NCBI GenBank assembly: GCA_032718475.1
Contig: JAUCBJ010002506.1
Span: 62,001 to 126,000 of the forward strand
DNA from: Nemertoderma westbladi
Taxonomy: Eukaryota; Xenacoelomorpha; Nemertodermatida; Nemertodermatidae
Direction of reading: 5' to 3'
DNA length: 64,000 bases
A model generated the notes under the pieces. That model was not told the DNA's origin. It made no database searches and saw nothing but the letters and a program-made list of their open reading frames with translations. Made by a program: the position numbers and the translations under genes. How positions within the stretch are numbered: position 1 is the first letter of the stretch; each line of letters opens with the position of its first letter. This document shows, piece after piece, positions 37,908 to 48,480 of this stretch.

Positions 37908-39539
37908 ATGACGGCGACACAATCACCCACAGACTACATCTTCTTGGACGTGTTTCGAGGGGATACCGAGGTCAAGCGGGAAGGGGCCATGTCGCGAATC
38001 CGAACGGCTATATCGTGCAGCACAGTGGCCGAGCGTCCCGGTATACAGGATATTCTGCCGGTTATCCTTCGTCTCTCAGTGCAGTCGCCCTTCAAGGACG
38101 TCCGCGAGGGCTGCCACTCGATCCTACAGATCGCTCGCACCCTCGGGTTCAATCTCCCTAAACCCGCGACCACGGTCTCCAAGTTCATACCCCCGTCGGG
38201 GTACGACTCGCGGGACGCGGAGGTCCCCGTCCCCGGGGACACCGACACCGAGGAGGTACACGGCTACTACGTGGACCTCTACAAACTGTCTGGACGCGTG
38301 GACAACGTCATACAGGTGCTGGCCCTGCATCCGCGATACCTACGATGCTTCCTAGAGGCGCACGCCTTCCTGGTGACTGGTAAGCAGTCGCCGTTGTTGT
38401 TTAAGGAGCGGGAGTTTATTGGGTTGATAGCCGCGAGTAGGATGAAGTGCGATCCGTTGCAGGAGTTGCAGAAACAGCGGTTCCTAGCCGCTGGTGGGTC
38501 GCGGGAATGGCTGGACGAAGAGTTGCGAGACGGTTACCGCTGTCTGTCGCAGCTCGATAGAGTGCTCGCCTACAGACCATGGTTGCTAGGGAACAAGGAG
38601 ACCTCTGAGTTGCTACGCACGTTGCGGAAGACCTTTCATAACCAGAAGTTGGTACACGCGGGGGTGCTTCTGTGTCACTTCCACTGTCTGGCCGGGTTGT
38701 ACCACGGTTGCGGTGTCAATGTAGAGATCGACTTCCCGGGGGGTTGGAAATTCGATAGGAATCACTCGCCTCCTGTGGGGGGCGATTCGCCGCCTCACAG
38801 CGGACGCAGGTTGTCTGTGAGCGACCCGTTGGGCGGCGGGATGCTGAACGGGCACGACGGCGGCGGGGACGAGCAACTGCAGTTGGTACAGATGATGCGG
38901 GATTCTGTGTCGACGCAGAGCAGTAAGGGGATCTCCCGGGAGGAGAATCGGCGGGCGTTCAGCGCGTTGGGACGGGGGGGCGTGAGTCCGACGAGTCCGA
39001 GCGACGGGGGGCGGGCCGCGGGGGGCCGACAGGGGGCTTCGAGGTACGCGGTCAGCACCGAGTACGGGTACGTGGACCCGGAAGTCTGCGACGAGAATAC
39101 CACGACGGCGAACGCGGAATGGCATTGGGAGTCGCACGGCTACGGGATCCTCGAGAAGTACATGGACGAGTTGCCGCTGCTAATGGAAGCGCGTTTCGAA
39201 CGCGCCCAGAGACTCACCTACTTCAACATCGGTGAGTGGGCGGAGAGGGAGGACACAATACCTTTCCGCAACGCCGTCTGGTACTTCGTTCACCGTCTCT
39301 TCGGCATCCTCCACGACAACTTCAACTACAAGAACAGTGAGCTTCTTCTCAATCCCAAGATCAAGCGTTACATCACGCTGGTCGCCTGTCAGCCCCACAA
39401 GGTTTGCTACAAGGACTACTCGCAAGGCCGCGGTAATTTATTCAGACACTCGGAAATGGTGCACATAAATATTATGATCATGGAGGCCAAACTCCAAGCT
39501 CAGCTTCTCTACTTCCTAAAAGCTATCTCCTTATGGTAA
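37908..39539 (+). CDS. Sestrin-like protein (stress and leucine-sensing regulator of mTORC1), divergent
   Basis: A 543-residue single-exon ORF. The ATG at 37908 is preceded by an in-frame TAA at 37872, so the start is well defined. N-terminal homology (about residues 115-275) includes RVDNVIQVLALHPRYL, FIGLIAASRMKCDPLQ, an AYRPWLL block and LLCHFHCLAGLYHGCGV. A low-complexity Gly/Ser/Arg linker (about 285-385) follows, then the C-terminal domain (about 405-543): WESHGYGILEKY, AQRLTYFNI, AVWYFVHRLFGI, YITLVACQPHKV, RHSEMVHINIMIMEAKLQAQ. Vertebrate sestrins reduce oxidants and bind GATOR2 when leucine is low, restraining mTORC1. Aligned to human SESN2 from memory, Cys181 matches C125, but Tyr127 is Pro183 and His132 is Gln188. 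T374, T386, R390 and E451 are kept, while T377 is Asn440 and W444 is Gly509. D406 is kept and D407 is Asn471. It is GC-rich and intronless, so it may be a retrogene or a gene that lost its introns. Confidence 0.9.
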   Translation: MTATQSPTDYIFLDVFRGDTEVKREGAMSRIRTAISCSTVAERPGIQDILPVILRLSVQSPFKDVREGCHSILQIARTLGFNLPKPATTVSKFIPPSGYDSRDAEVPVPGDTDTEEVHGYYVDLYKLSGRVDNVIQVLALHPRYLRCFLEAHAFLVTGKQSPLLFKEREFIGLIAASRMKCDPLQELQKQRFLAAGGSREWLDEELRDGYRCLSQLDRVLAYRPWLLGNKETSELLRTLRKTFHNQKLVHAGVLLCHFHCLAGLYHGCGVNVEIDFPGGWKFDRNHSPPVGGDSPPHSGRRLSVSDPLGGGMLNGHDGGGDEQLQLVQMMRDSVSTQSSKGISREENRRAFSALGRGGVSPTSPSDGGRAAGGRQGASRYAVSTEYGYVDPEVCDENTTTANAEWHWESHGYGILEKYMDELPLLMEARFERAQRLTYFNIGEWAEREDTIPFRNAVWYFVHRLFGILHDNFNYKNSELLLNPKIKRYITLVACQPHKVCYKDYSQGRGNLFRHSEMVHINIMIMEAKLQAQLLYFLKAISLW

Positions 39540-40306
39540 AACTTATTTCTTCTTTTTTTTAATAGTCTCATTTATATATTATATTTTAATTCAATTATAA
39601 TGAAAGCAATTATTGTCATTATTGATTATGTTGGCTATAAGATATGAGAATTTGGGAATAGTAAGAAGACTTGCGGATGTAATGTTGTCTCGACTGCCAT
39701 ATTGAACTGCGTTTCGGTAAATAGGATTTATTTAGCGTACAAAATTGTCAAATGTGTAAATATATATTATTCCATGATAGGTTCCTTATTGCATTGTTGT
39801 TTGTGTTAGCGGACTTTTTTTTGTATGTTCTACTGTCAGCCCATCGCATTATTACCAAGTCGGCAAGTAAGTAGTCAATGTTGTTAGCGTGTATAGTGAA
39901 CTGTGGTAATATACCAATACTGCTATACTAACTATATCGTTATAATAGTAATATTATTACTTTGTAAAATTAAAATTATTAATAAAAAATATATTTATAG
40001 GTATTCCAAGTTGGTATAATAATTATTGAGTTTTCAAATTCCAATTAGTTCAGAAGTCCAGTCCCGGGGATTTAAATCTGAAAATTGCGTACATCCATGG
40101 AATGCTATATAGAGATCTCTATATAGCATTCCATGGTACATCACAGGGTTATGAAAATTCTATGATTTTTCGTAGGTAATCCAAGGCGTACTATATACAA
40201 GGCCATGCCATCGAGTTAACTGGGGGCAATATTTTTTTACAACAATTTGATATTTTGATATGGGGAGAGTTCTATAAATTTTTATTTGCTGCAATTTGGT
40301 CAACGG
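39540..40306. other. Sestrin 3' flank
   Basis: AT-rich. The first clear AATAAA is at 39981, about 440 bp after the stop, a plausible polyadenylation signal. A 42-bp perfect palindrome follows at 40095. No gene. Confidence 0.5.
40095..40136. repeat. Perfect 42-bp palindrome
   Basis: Arms of 21 bp (CCATGGAATGCTATATAGAG then A) meet at AGATCT with no spacer and no mismatch. It lies about 560 bp after the sestrin stop and about 170 bp before the giant palindrome. It could form a cruciform in DNA or a hairpin in a 3' UTR. Confidence 0.97.
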
Positions 40307-40393
40307 TCGTAATTGAAGCCTCCTCGTTAAGTAAGATACAAAATTATATAGTAGCTAGTGTTTTAGGTAGGTTTAACTAGTAATTTCGACACT

Positions 40394-40865
40394 GGTTCCG
40401 ACATCCTACTTCCTTCTATAAATATTTTTTAGTAGCTAGTTCTTTTTACTATGTGTATAGAAAATGTTCCAGAATATGTTAGCTATTCATTTAAAAAAAT
40501 ATGTTCTAGAAGAAATATTTTTTGTTCTAGAACATTTTTTAGAAAAAAATCTGGATTCTAATTAAAACGCATGGAATCGTTTTAAATCGTGTTTAAAATC
40601 AATAAAAAAAATTTCACAATTTAAAAAAAAAAAATTTTTCACAATTTATTTTATTGATTTTAAACACGTTTTAGAACGATTCCATTCGTTTTAAATAGAA
40701 TCCAGATTTGTTTCTAAAAAATGTTCTAGAACAAAAAATATTTGTTCTAGAACATAATTTTTTTAAAAATGAATAGCTAACATATTCTGGAAGATTTTCT
40801 ATACAAATAGTAATAAGAACTAGCTAATACAAAAAATTTATAGAGGGAAGTAGGATGTCGGAACC
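40394..40865. mobile_element. Foldback element GGTTCCGACATCCTACTTCC, left copy
   Basis: It starts GGTTCCGACATCCTACTTCC and ends with its complement GGAAGTAGGATGTCGGAACC. It is self-complementary throughout, with an A/T-rich centre around AATTTCACAATTT. Several GTTCTAGAAC words occur in each arm. An inverted copy lies at 43549-44036. Confidence 0.88.
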
Positions 40866-41559
40866 TATGGCGTCTGATTTGAGCCAAAATACCTTAGAAT
40901 TACAAATGTGTACCTTACATTTTTCATTAGCTTATATTTATAAGCATCGCTTAAAAGTATGGTATTTTATTGCATTTGAATTTATACATCGCTTAAAAGT
41001 AAGCTATGTTTTATGTAGTTGACTTTAATAAATCGCTTTAAATAAGGTATTTTTTACAAGTTCTGTTAATACATCGCTTAAAAGTAAGCTATGTTTATGT
41101 AGTTGACTTTAATAAATCGCTTTAAATAAGGTATTTAATTGCAGTTCTGTTCCAACATTGCTTAAAATGAAGTATGTGTTTATGCAGTAAAATAGTTTAA
41201 TGTAAGCTATGTTTTTGCAGTGTTTCGTCCAATCAAATGCGTTGTTGACAATATCTGTAATTAGTAAATAGATCACGAGAGGGCGCTCTTGAGCAATTGT
41301 TGTGTTCCAGTATTCGATCAGCAAAATCGAATTTCTGATATGTAGGGTACACGGTACGGACAGTACGGTTAACAGTATTGTTACAGAGTACTGCAGTAGC
41401 CAGTAGGTATGTCATCTGAAAATTTCATCTTTGAAATTGAGAGCCTAATACGGAGGTGAAAACAAATTGCAGATGATACATATAAGCAGCAACTACTTTG
41501 ATGCCGAGCAATAGGTAAACTTAATAACCAATGCAGCCATTCACGGACGCTTCGATTTA

Positions 41560-42374
41560 CAGTTGGGGAAAGATGCTTATTTAGGCAGTCCGGTCGGACT
41601 TCCTAAATAAGAACCGAGCTGCCTATATAGGCAGTTTTTGTCATTTTTTGGGATAAATTTGATGATTGAAACCACTTAAACGAAAATTGGCATATGAAGA
41701 ATTTTACATATTAGAGATATACCTGTCACTCAACTACTGAGAACAAATTAGAAAAATCTATCTAAGCTTCTTTGATCTATTATCAATATAAGATTGACAG
41801 TTTCAGTTTATTTGCCAATGGCTGAAAATCCCATGACTGTGGTGCCTGAAATAATAACACCAGCATTGATAACGTGGTGCTTAAATAGGCAGTTCGCCCT
41901 CGTTTTGCTTGGAATTTTTTATTCGAACTGCCTATTTTAGAATGTCAGCTTCTTATTAAAAAGATGATGTGTATGTGTGTGTAGTAAGCTTCTTATTTAG
42001 GAACCGCGAATATCTTACAGATACCAGGATACATCGAACTTCTTATTTAGGAACCTGGCATCCTTGAAAATTTTCCTATTTAGGCCCAGCGGCCATGTGA
42101 TTTTTTAGCCACTGGTAATTATACTAGAACTGTAAATCTTATATTGATAATAGATCAAAGAAGCTTAGATGGATTTTTCTAATTTTTTCTCAGTAGTTGA
42201 GTGACAGGTGTATCTCAATTACGTAAAATTCTTCATATGCCAATTTGCGTTTAAGTGGCTTAAATCATCAAATTTATCCCAAAAAACGACGCAAACTGCC
42301 TATATATATAGGCAGCTCGATTCTTAATTAGGAAGTCCGACCGGACTGCCTAAATAAGCATCTTTCCCCAACTG
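41560..42374. mobile_element. TIR element inserted at the centre of the giant palindrome, 5-bp duplication
   Basis: CAGTTGGGGAAAGATGCTTA begins at 41560 and its complement, TAAGCATCTTTCCCCAACTG, ends at 42374. ATTTA flanks both sides (41555-41559 and 42375-42379). The arms extend about 180 bp, including GGCAGTCCGGTCGGACTTCC with CTGCCTATATAGGCAG-type hairpins. The interior repeats CTTATTTAGGAACC. It is 815 bp and non-coding. Confidence 0.9.
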
Positions 42375-42569
42375 ATTTATATCTATTATTCCAGAATTAC
42401 GTTTTGTTACTGGTATCGGCGGCGCTAGGGCTATTACCTGTATTCCCATCCTCTATTAGGCGATCCAGTACATCAATCTTATATTGAAAAATACGTGTTA
42501 AATATTATATTATATTTAAGTTTGAAAATGTCTCATCTGAAATTTGTTGGCACCTCCGACCTCCGTATA

Positions 42570-42955
42570 AAGGCCTGTTTACACGTGGCAACTTTTAGAG
42601 CAACTTTCTCGGCAACTAGCAACTTTTTTTGGAGCAACTTAATTTAATCGCTGTTTACACGTGGCAACTTTACCAGCAACTTTACCAGCAACTTGGCCGG
42701 CAACTTTTAGAGCAACTTGGCTAGTTTGACTGTAAAATTGTGGGTCATTTTATCTACTAGCTAGTTTTTGATAATTTAATTTGATTATCCCACTTTAATT
42801 CGCCAACGCAAATTCCTTCAAGTTGCCGAAAAGTTGAGCAACTTTTACAGCCACCTTTTTGCGTGTTTACAGGGAGCAACTTGATCGGCAACCTGGGTTG
42901 CTCCACAAGTTGCCGAGAAAGTTGCTCTAAAAGTTGCCACGTGTAAACAGGCCTT
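42570..42955. mobile_element. MITE in the right arm of the giant palindrome
   Basis: It starts AAGGCCTGTTTACACGTGGC then AACTTTTAGAGCAACTTTC, and ends with the reverse complement. TA flanks both sides (42568-42569 and 42956-42957). It contains many GCAACTT words. The matching position in the left arm (about 41446-41452) lacks it and serves as the empty site. Confidence 0.9.
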
Positions 42956-43548
42956 TAGGCTCTCAATTTCCGAGATGAAATTTTCGGATGCCATACCTAC
43001 TGCAGTGTAACTACTGTATACTGTTAACCGTACTGTCCGTACCGTGTACCCTACATATCAGAAATTCGATTTTGCTGATCGAATACTGGAATACAACAAT
43101 TGCTCAAGAGCGCCCTCTTGTGATCTATTTACTAATTGCAGATAGTGTCAACAACGCATTTGATTGAATAGCTTACTTTAAACTATGTTTAAACGACACT
43201 GTAAAAACATCGCTTACTTTAAACTATATTACTGCATAAACACATACTTCATTTTAAGCAATGTTGGAACAGAACTGCAATTACCTTATTTAAAGCGATT
43301 TATTACAGTCAATTACATAAACATAGCTTACTTTTAAGCGATTTTTTAACAGAACTTGTAAAAATACCTTACTTTTAAGCGATTTATTAAAGTCAACTAC
43401 ATAAACATAGCTTTCTTTTAAGCGATGTATAAATTCAAATGCAATAAAATACCATACTTTTAAGCGATGCTTATAAATATAAGCTAATGAAAAATGTAAG
43501 GTACACATTTGTAATTCTACGGTATTTTGGCTCAAATCAGACGCCATA

Positions 43549-44036
43549 GGTTCCGACATCCTACTTCCCTCTATAAACTTTTTGTAGTAGCTAGTTCTTA
43601 TTACTATTTGTATAGAAAATGTTCCAGAATATGTTAGCTATTCATTTTTAAAAAAATTATGTTTTAGTAGAAGAAATATTTTTTGTTCTAGAACATTTTT
43701 TAGAAAAAAATCTGGTTTCTATTTAAAACGCATGGAATCGTTCTAAAACGTGTTTAAATCAATAAAAAAAAATTGTGAAAAAAAATATTGTGAAAATTTT
43801 TTTTTTTAATTGTGAATTTTTTTTTATTGATTTTAAACACGATTTAAAACGATTCCATGCGTTTTAATTAGATTCCCGATTTTTTTCTAAAAAATGTTCT
43901 AGAACAAAAAATATTTGTTCTAGGACATAATTTTTTTTAATGAATAGCTAACATGTTCTGGAACATTTTCTATACACATAGTAAAAAGAACTAGCTACTA
44001 AAAAATATTTATAGAAGGAAGTAGGATGTCGGAACC
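43549..44036. mobile_element. Foldback element GGTTCCGACATCCTACTTCC, right copy
   Basis: Inverted relative of 40394-40865 with the same termini and central A/T tract. Outer halves of the two copies match at nearly every position over more than 150 bp. Confidence 0.88.
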
Positions 44037-44128
44037 AGTGTCGAAATTACTAGCTAAACCTACCTAAAACACTAGCTACTATAAAAGTTTGTATCTTACT
44101 TAACGAGGATGCTTCAATTACGTCTATT

Positions 44129-45259
44129 TCACGTCCGTCTGTCTGTGTGTCTGTCCGTCTTGTCTGTCTGTAATGAAAAATTCATTCGTAAATAACTTTT
44201 AAAGATTTTAACCATTTTCAACCAAATTTTGTATCGGTATACTAGAGAAAAGGTTCCAGTATTTTTGAAAGTTAAGAAAAAATACGTCTCGAACTTTTGA
44301 CTCCAGATCAAATCGAACTTGTTTCGAACTTGCTCAATTTCGCGTGCTGCGCGACGCCCCACGAACGTGTAAACTATTAATTTTAATGGTAGATTAAACT
44401 CAAAAATATTTAAGGTTATGTATTCTGTACATTTATGTTCGAAAGCGAAACTTAAACTCTATATCGTATAAAGTTTTAGAATCCGTTCTTGATGTGATGA
44501 AAACCTTAATTATATAATCATATGACACTCAGTGGCGATCAGTTGGATAATGATTTAAGGGTAGAAATTTAAGGGTATTTTCGTTTGTAGGGGGGGGGGG
44601 GGGGGTGGCCGACATAATTGATCGTCGAACACCTCTTCTGAAAAAACGGTTGGTTGCCATGGATTCAAGCATTTTGCAATTTTTTTCATTAAATTATACA
44701 TAATAGTGGGTATAGCCATTGTAATGCCATTAAAAGTCCGTAATATCAGCTATCATATCAGCCTACTATTAGTTGGATGAGATTAACTAACCTCAACATC
44801 AAAAGATAAGTAAAATAGGCCGTCCATTTATTTAATATTCGGATTTACTATAAAGCGAATTCATTAGGACTGTAGTTTGTTTCTACTTTGAACGCCTTCT
44901 GTGGTCTTCTGGATTTGTACCGTTTTTTATCTGTTAGTTTCTTCTTTTGTCTTCGAGTGAAGCTTATTCGAATATGATATATTGACACGCGTCGTAAACC
45001 ACGAAGTAAGGTAAACCTTAACATAAGGGTGGGTAGGGTACCATTACCATTAATCAATCTGTCGTTCTGGTCTTCCTAATATTTGAACGGAAAATAACTC
45101 GTCAATCCTCGATGTAATGAAACCAAACTTGGAACATGTCTGTAAATAATTTGCACGGGGGGTTTTACAGTTCTCCAGTGTGCTGCTAGAGGGCGAAATA
45201 TAAAGTGAAAATCCTTCTTCCTTTTAAATTATTTGTACATAATCTCTTCATAGACACCA
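44129..45259. other. Intergenic with fragments of the GGGGCGAGCCACGAAG family
   Basis: A right-end fragment runs from about 44129 (GTCTGTCTGT-rich, AAATAACTTTTAAAG, GGTATACTAGAGAAAAGG) to 44372, ending GTGCTGCGCGACGCCCC then ACGAACGTG. A 16-base poly-G lies at 44590-44605. At about 45060-45240 there is one more 145-bp-type unit, with CTGCTAGAGGGC at 45184. The small minus-strand ORF at 44848-45057 has no recognised domain. Confidence 0.6.
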
Positions 45260-46735
45260 TAGCGAGCCACGAAGTGAGCGAAGCCTTAGCATAGGGGTTC
45301 CATTCACGAGTTGTCTGTCGTCGTCGTCCAATTTTTGTTCGCTAATAAGTCGGTCATTCCGTGATAAAATTAAACCAAACATGGTACCTATATAGTCCGT
45401 CAAAAAGGTTAGAAAGAATCGAAGTTTGGTAAAAAAAAAACACAGTCTGTCTGTAGTTTCACACATTTGTTAAAAACCGAAATAAGTCAGTGACATTAAT
45501 GAAAGTAATCCAAACTTGGTACACATTAGAGTTGAAACAGAGACCTGTTTTTCTTAATCCCGGTGAACCAGAGACCTACCCGGAGAATTATTTTGAAAAA
45601 TACCGGAGACCAGAGCCGGAGATCAGAGACTTTGCTTATTTTTCTACTTACAATTTGATTACTCCCCTATAGCACAAACAGATACATATGGACTGAGAAC
45701 TATTTTTCTATGGTTCAATTGCAGTAAGTAAATTCAACCCATTTCAACCCTCACCCATTGTAAGAAAATAAGCGCACGTACAGTTTGGGGGGCTTAATTA
45801 ATATTAATTTGATTATCTGTTTATTAATTCGTTCTTATTTTGTTATTTTTAATTAATAATAAGTTACATAAATTTGTTTTGCGCCATGGGTACCGGTACT
45901 TTGTTAATTAAAGGCACTTATTTTACAATTATAGTTCAAATCATATACATTTCAATATACATAGTCATATAGTCATACTCGCTCTACTCGCCCCATTTAC
46001 AAGCATCGTTACCGTTACGCTCGTTCTCTCCATTTGGTCGTCATATTATATATCCTATAACAAATTGAATGGAGATCATCCCTTTCTTTCACTTTTAAAC
46101 ATTATCGGTGCTCAAATTAAGCGCCCTTATCCTTAAATAAGATCCATCTTCAGGTGCTAATTTAAATTAAAATTAAACGCACCTTAAATTAATTAAATAG
46201 AAGATTATCGGTACATTTATTAGAAATATAAATAGTGTAAAAGTGAATATATAATTGTGTTGAAGCGGTGTATGTAAAATAGTTAAAAATTAAAGAAATA
46301 ATTAATTGTAAAAAATTTGTGGAAAATTATCCTCATTTTACATTTTGTGTTGTACAGGATTTATTTTTAAATAACTATTTCTAATTTGTAAAATCACTGA
46401 TCTCTGGGTAAAATAACTGTTTTCAATACCCGGGAACCAGAGACCTATCCAGAGACCAAAAAACTGCCCGGAGAATCCAGAGATCAGTGATAAGTCTCTG
46501 TTTCAACTCTAGTACACATGTAAGTAAATAAGTAGCTACAAAGTATAAAACTAACCAGCAGATTCATCTGAAATTTGGTAGAAGTGACCTATGAACATTA
46601 CGGCTTTATTAATAATTTTGCTTACCAACAGACTAAGTCAGTTCATCTGTCAGTCCCATGGTGGCGTTTTGTAAATATAAACAAGTATTCGGAATACATC
46701 TTCAGGGGTTATTTGAGTCTCGTGCTGCGCGAATG
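45260..46735. mobile_element. GGGGCGAGCCACGAAG-family copy, split by a hAT-like MITE
   Basis: The left end AGCGAGCCACGAAGTGAGCG lies at 45261-45280, followed by a short GTC run and the CTAATAAGTCGGTCATTCCG block. The body breaks at 45526, where the 45527-46511 MITE begins, resumes at 46520, and ends near TCTCGTGCTGCGCGAATG (46718-46735). Without the insertion it is about 480 bp. Confidence 0.78.
45527..46511. mobile_element. Complete hAT-like MITE with 8-bp target duplication
   Basis: TIRs are TAGAGTTGAAACAGAGAC and GTCTCTGTTTCAACTCTA, 18-bp perfect apart from local spacing inside. GTACACAT flanks both ends (45519-45526 and 46512-46519). An 8-bp duplication with a TAGAG-type terminus fits hAT. 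The 985-bp body has no transposase. A left-truncated sister copy is at 14697-15664. Confidence 0.93.
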
Positions 46736-48195
46736 ATTAATGAATAAAACCGTTCTCAACAGCAAATTGCAAAGCGCCACTTTACACACATAATTTTTAT
46801 TAAATATTAAACATTATCTTCTTTTTACAAGAACATTTTTATATTAGTAACCTATGAATAATTGAAAATCTTTTTATATTTTACATTGGTAATAATCGAA
46901 AATCATCGATAATCGATCGAAAATTTCATAAAATCGATCAAAATTTTTTTTAAATTTCGATGGACAACGATAGTACACATACAGTCTGTCAAAAGGTTTA
47001 GAATGTGAAATTCTAATTCTAATTCTGTGAAATGTGATTTTCGCGTGCACCACCTCTGCGACTGAAAACGTCCAGCGCCGGTGAATGTGCCTCGTGCAGC
47101 GCGTAGCCGTAGCGCCCATGTAAAGAATACCAGGATTTCACTTTTCGGTCGACTTTTTATTGGAATTTTATATATGAATATTTTTTATTTTTCTTTTATT
47201 TATCTTTATTAAGTCTATTTTAGTACATACTGTACATATACTAATTCGTTTATTGTTTTGGTTAGATTCAGCCCTTCTGTAACCTGTGTTTTTTGTAAAA
47301 ACCTGGTATAACATGGGGGATAATGGGGGTAACTGCAAAGTGAAATATAACGGCAGAAAGTCTGGTATTCTTCATATGTGCCGCACGTAGGATCCAAATT
47401 GTATTGGATCCATATTGTAATGCAATTAGCCGTGATACGGAATGTTATAATTTTTGTTTCTCGAAAAGGCGAAGTTCTGAGATAAAATTATTGTAATCAT
47501 AAACAAAATAATATTTAATATAATAACAAATTAATTGTATTCGAAAATTGAAACATTATTTTTTTTTTCTTAAATCATATGGGACCCGTACATTGAGCCA
47601 TCTAGATGTAAAATAAAAAATTATTTACAAAATTCATAAGGAGTTTATAATGTAATTATATTTTTAATATATTATTTTTGTATATCTTTATCGCCTTCCA
47701 TATCTGGCATCTATCACATCTCGATTGATTTTGAATATTAATAAAATATATATTCTTCGTCGTAAAATATTATTTCAATTTTCGAATTAAAAATCTTAAA
47801 ACTTAAATTAAATTATGAAATCCAATGTTTAATCTCTATAAGAGTTATCGTACGGGCCTCTCGTTGTGTAATCATGTAAAGTTATACATTACAAGCCCTG
47901 AAGTCAATGGAATATTTCGTAGGAAAAAATCAATAATATTTAGATTTATGTTTCCATTTCCTTTGACTTCCTGTTAAATTCGACGTAACAAAGGTGGATT
48001 ATAAACTTCACAGTTTGCAGTTTACGTTAATAAAGTCTCAAACTTCAAACCAGTGCCAAAATAATTGTTCGACTGAATAACTTTAGGGTAGTGTCTACAT
48101 ATTTGTACATTCCAACGCCCATAATATCTCATCATTTACTACTTACACAAATATGCAGCGTATGTACTACGCGGCCAACAGCTAGTAGCTGGAGC
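46736..48195. other. Intergenic with small element remnants
   Basis: A GTGCCTCGTGCAGCGCGTAG remnant lies near 47087, then the MITE at 47114-47382. The rest is unique AT-rich DNA with no gene seen. Confidence 0.5.
47114..47382. mobile_element. MITE, GCCCATGTGAAGAAT family, second copy
   Basis: It begins GCCCATGTAAAGAATACCAG and ends CTGGTATTCTTCATATGTGC then C. The interior matches 26564-26840 closely (TTCGGTCGACTTTTTATTGG, CATATACTAATTCGTTTATT, GTGAAATATAACGGCAGAAA). Confidence 0.88.
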
Positions 48196-48480
48196 CATAG
48201 GCGTACGGGGCGGGGGGAGGAGGGGGGGGGGGGGGGGGGGGGGCTGCAGCCCCCACGGTGAACCAAAAAATGGGGGCGAAAAATCGGAGGGGGAGGGGGG
48301 GGGGGGAGAATTTTGAGATAAAATATAATCAAGGCAGACAATGAGAGGGAGAGAGTGAAAAATAAAATCGAAATCCCAAGTAAAATAACAATTACAAAAA
48401 ATTGATTTAATAAAAATGTTGTACTAGAAACCAGAATCATCGTAGTCACTTACACGTACTACAGTACATGAGAAATTAAA
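48196..48480. mobile_element. hAT-like element fragment, same family as 21335-24971
   Basis: It starts CATAGGCGTACGGGGCGG, has a 22-base poly-G (48222-48243) and GCAGCCCCCACGGTGAACCA. A GAAATCCCAAGTAAAATAAC block then matches the left part of the 21335 element. The right terminus is not found and no RT is present. Confidence 0.75.

Larger units (their letters stand above)
40307..44122. repeat. Giant palindrome, about 1.15-kb arms
   Basis: CGTAATTGAAGCCTCCTCGT at 40307 pairs with ACGAGGATGCTTCAATTACG ending at 44122. Pairing continues inward through GTAGCTAGTGTTTTAGGTAG, the 40394-40865 foldback, GCGTCTGATTTGAGCCAAAA (with 43516-43546), a set of ATCGCTTAAAAGTA repeats, and the GAGAGCCTAAT end at about 41446 (with about 42958). 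Arms differ by scattered substitutions and small indels, so they look recent but not identical. The centre holds an 815-bp insertion and the right arm a 386-bp MITE. Without these the original loop was about 300 bp. No coding. Confidence 0.92.

Noticed and set aside
38613-39137. Long antisense ORF opposite sestrin
   Set aside because: It is a shadow produced by the high GC content and codon pattern of the sense frame.
40500-40760. Heat-shock element cluster from repeated GTTCTAGAAC
   Set aside because: The words are part of the foldback arms in A/T-rich DNA and lack the alternating 5-bp array of a real element.
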